A stretch of DNA of 21,955 nt from Methanobacterium sp. Maddingley MBC34 (lineage in GTDB: Archaea; Methanobacteriota; Methanobacteria; Methanobacteriales; Methanobacteriaceae): positions 1-21,955 of the forward strand of contig AMGN01000015.1 in NCBI GenBank assembly GCA_000309865.1, given 5' to 3'. Shown one piece after another: positions 21,200-21,955 of the stretch. A model generated the notes under the pieces. It saw only the letters and a program-made list of their open reading frames with translations, did not search any database and was not told where the DNA came from. How positions within the stretch are numbered: the first letter of the stretch is position 1; every line of letters begins with the position of its first letter. Both the position numbers and the translations under genes were made by a program.

Positions 21200-21955
21200 A
21201 TGTTCCGCTATAAAGCATTTGGACTGGAAATTTCATCAGAAATTGAACTGCCGGGAATGATAGAAGGTAATGAACTTATGGAAGGTTCAAGTAATCCTGA
21301 TGTGAAGATCATCCTGGGAGAGGTAGACCCTTCCAGGGTAACCGGGGTAGAGGTGGAGGGAACCAATTACCTGGTTAAGGGGTCTGATGTGTATTTATGG
21401 TGGGATGATATTGGGAAGGTTCGGATCAGTGATGGGAAGCAGGTGACTGTGGAGCCCATTGCAGATCTGGATGGTTCTGATGAACTCAATTTAATCCCAT
21501 TTCTACTGGGACCGGTGATGTCCCTCATGCTTCACCAGCGAGGTTTTTTAGTCCTGCACGGCAGTGCAGTTAATATTGGTCCTGGGGCAGTGGCCTTCCT
21601 GGGATTCCGTGGCAATGGTAAGTCCACCACTGCCATCCACCTCTACGTGGATGGATATCCTCTGGTGGCAGATGACATCCTGGCTATAAAGTTTAATAGT
21701 GAAGGATTACCTGTGGTTTATCCAGGTTATCCCCATGTGCGTTTATCAGATGAAGCTTATAACCAGGTTAAGGAACACACCGATATTCTAACTCCCATAA
21801 GGACCCTGGCTGAGAAGGTGTTCTGTGATGCGTCACACGGGTTTTCCCCGGAACCAGTAAACCTGGAGAGGATCTACGTTATTGAGAAGATTCTGCAGGA
21901 TACTGTTGAAACTATGGCTGAAAATAACAATGGTGATGATGATACAAAGGCTGAA
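21200..21955 (+). CDS. HprK-like P-loop kinase, 3' truncated by the window edge
   Basis: The first 252 codons of a protein related to HPr serine kinase/phosphorylase. It opens with MFRYKAFGLEISSEIELPG, typical of the HprK-related kinases I know from lasso-peptide clusters. It then has LHGSAV with H120, Walker A GFRGNGKST at 135-143 and the acidic pair D158-D159 in PLVADDILAI, which matches the catalytic Asp region of HprK. The ribosome binding site AGGAGA lies at 21185-21190, 9 bases from the ATG. Archaea lack the sugar phosphotransferase HPr partner in most lineages, so the substrate is probably another protein or peptide serine. The gene is divergent from the DUF1616 gene; its downstream neighbours, which would decide the context, are outside the window. 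Confidence 0.85.
   Translation, partial: MFRYKAFGLEISSEIELPGMIEGNELMEGSSNPDVKIILGEVDPSRVTGVEVEGTNYLVKGSDVYLWWDDIGKVRISDGKQVTVEPIADLDGSDELNLIPFLLGPVMSLMLHQRGFLVLHGSAVNIGPGAVAFLGFRGNGKSTTAIHLYVDGYPLVADDILAIKFNSEGLPVVYPGYPHVRLSDEAYNQVKEHTDILTPIRTLAEKVFCDASHGFSPEPVNLERIYVIEKILQDTVETMAENNNGDDDTKAE

Overview
The window comes from a methanogenic archaeon of the order Methanobacteriales, most likely a mesophilic Methanobacterium. The evidence is an archaeal isoprenoid block (type 2 IPP isomerase, short-chain prenyl diphosphate synthase), an archaeal-type glutamyl-tRNA synthetase, a short archaeal adenylosuccinate synthetase, two DUF166 iron-sulfur proteins, a cobalt-precorrin-4 methyltransferase and DUF1616/CPBP/lipoprotein surface genes. 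Coding DNA has moderate GC, spacers are very AT-rich, and many starts carry GGAG/GGTGAT Shine-Dalgarno sites.

Left third (1-8640), housekeeping: fni, an archaeal RNase J and idsA overlap by 4 and 1 bases and form one translationally coupled unit. gltX follows behind a T-tract. After a 448-base spacer comes a winged-helix AAA+ ATPase of unknown role, then purA with a clear hairpin terminator.

Middle (8640-13540): a small TIGR04076-like protein; two closely similar DUF166 proteins with C-terminal ferredoxin-like [4Fe-4S] motifs; between them a 59-residue winged-helix protein and a convergent, internally duplicated unknown protein; then cobM/cbiF. The DUF166 pair and the small regulator behind a five-copy repeat array make up a locus of unknown function.

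Right third (13540-21955), cell envelope: a family 2 glycosyltransferase with a start-codon anomaly, a CPBP membrane protease, an 800-base spacer holding the decayed remains of a DUF11 adhesin-like gene, a three-gene unit on the minus strand (Thr-rich two-TM protein, N-glycosylation-rich lipoprotein, secreted protein), an 814-residue protein with three DUF1616-like membrane modules joined by acidic linkers, and, divergent from it, the first 252 codons of an HprK-like kinase that runs off the right edge. In bacteria that kinase family occurs in lasso-peptide clusters, so the DNA beyond the edge deserves a look.

Most spacers carry their own private set of short direct or tandem repeats (units of about 11-29 bases, or 40 in the pseudogene). 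In one case the repeat includes the 3' end and stop codon of the preceding gene. No tRNA, rRNA, CRISPR array or insertion sequence was recognised.
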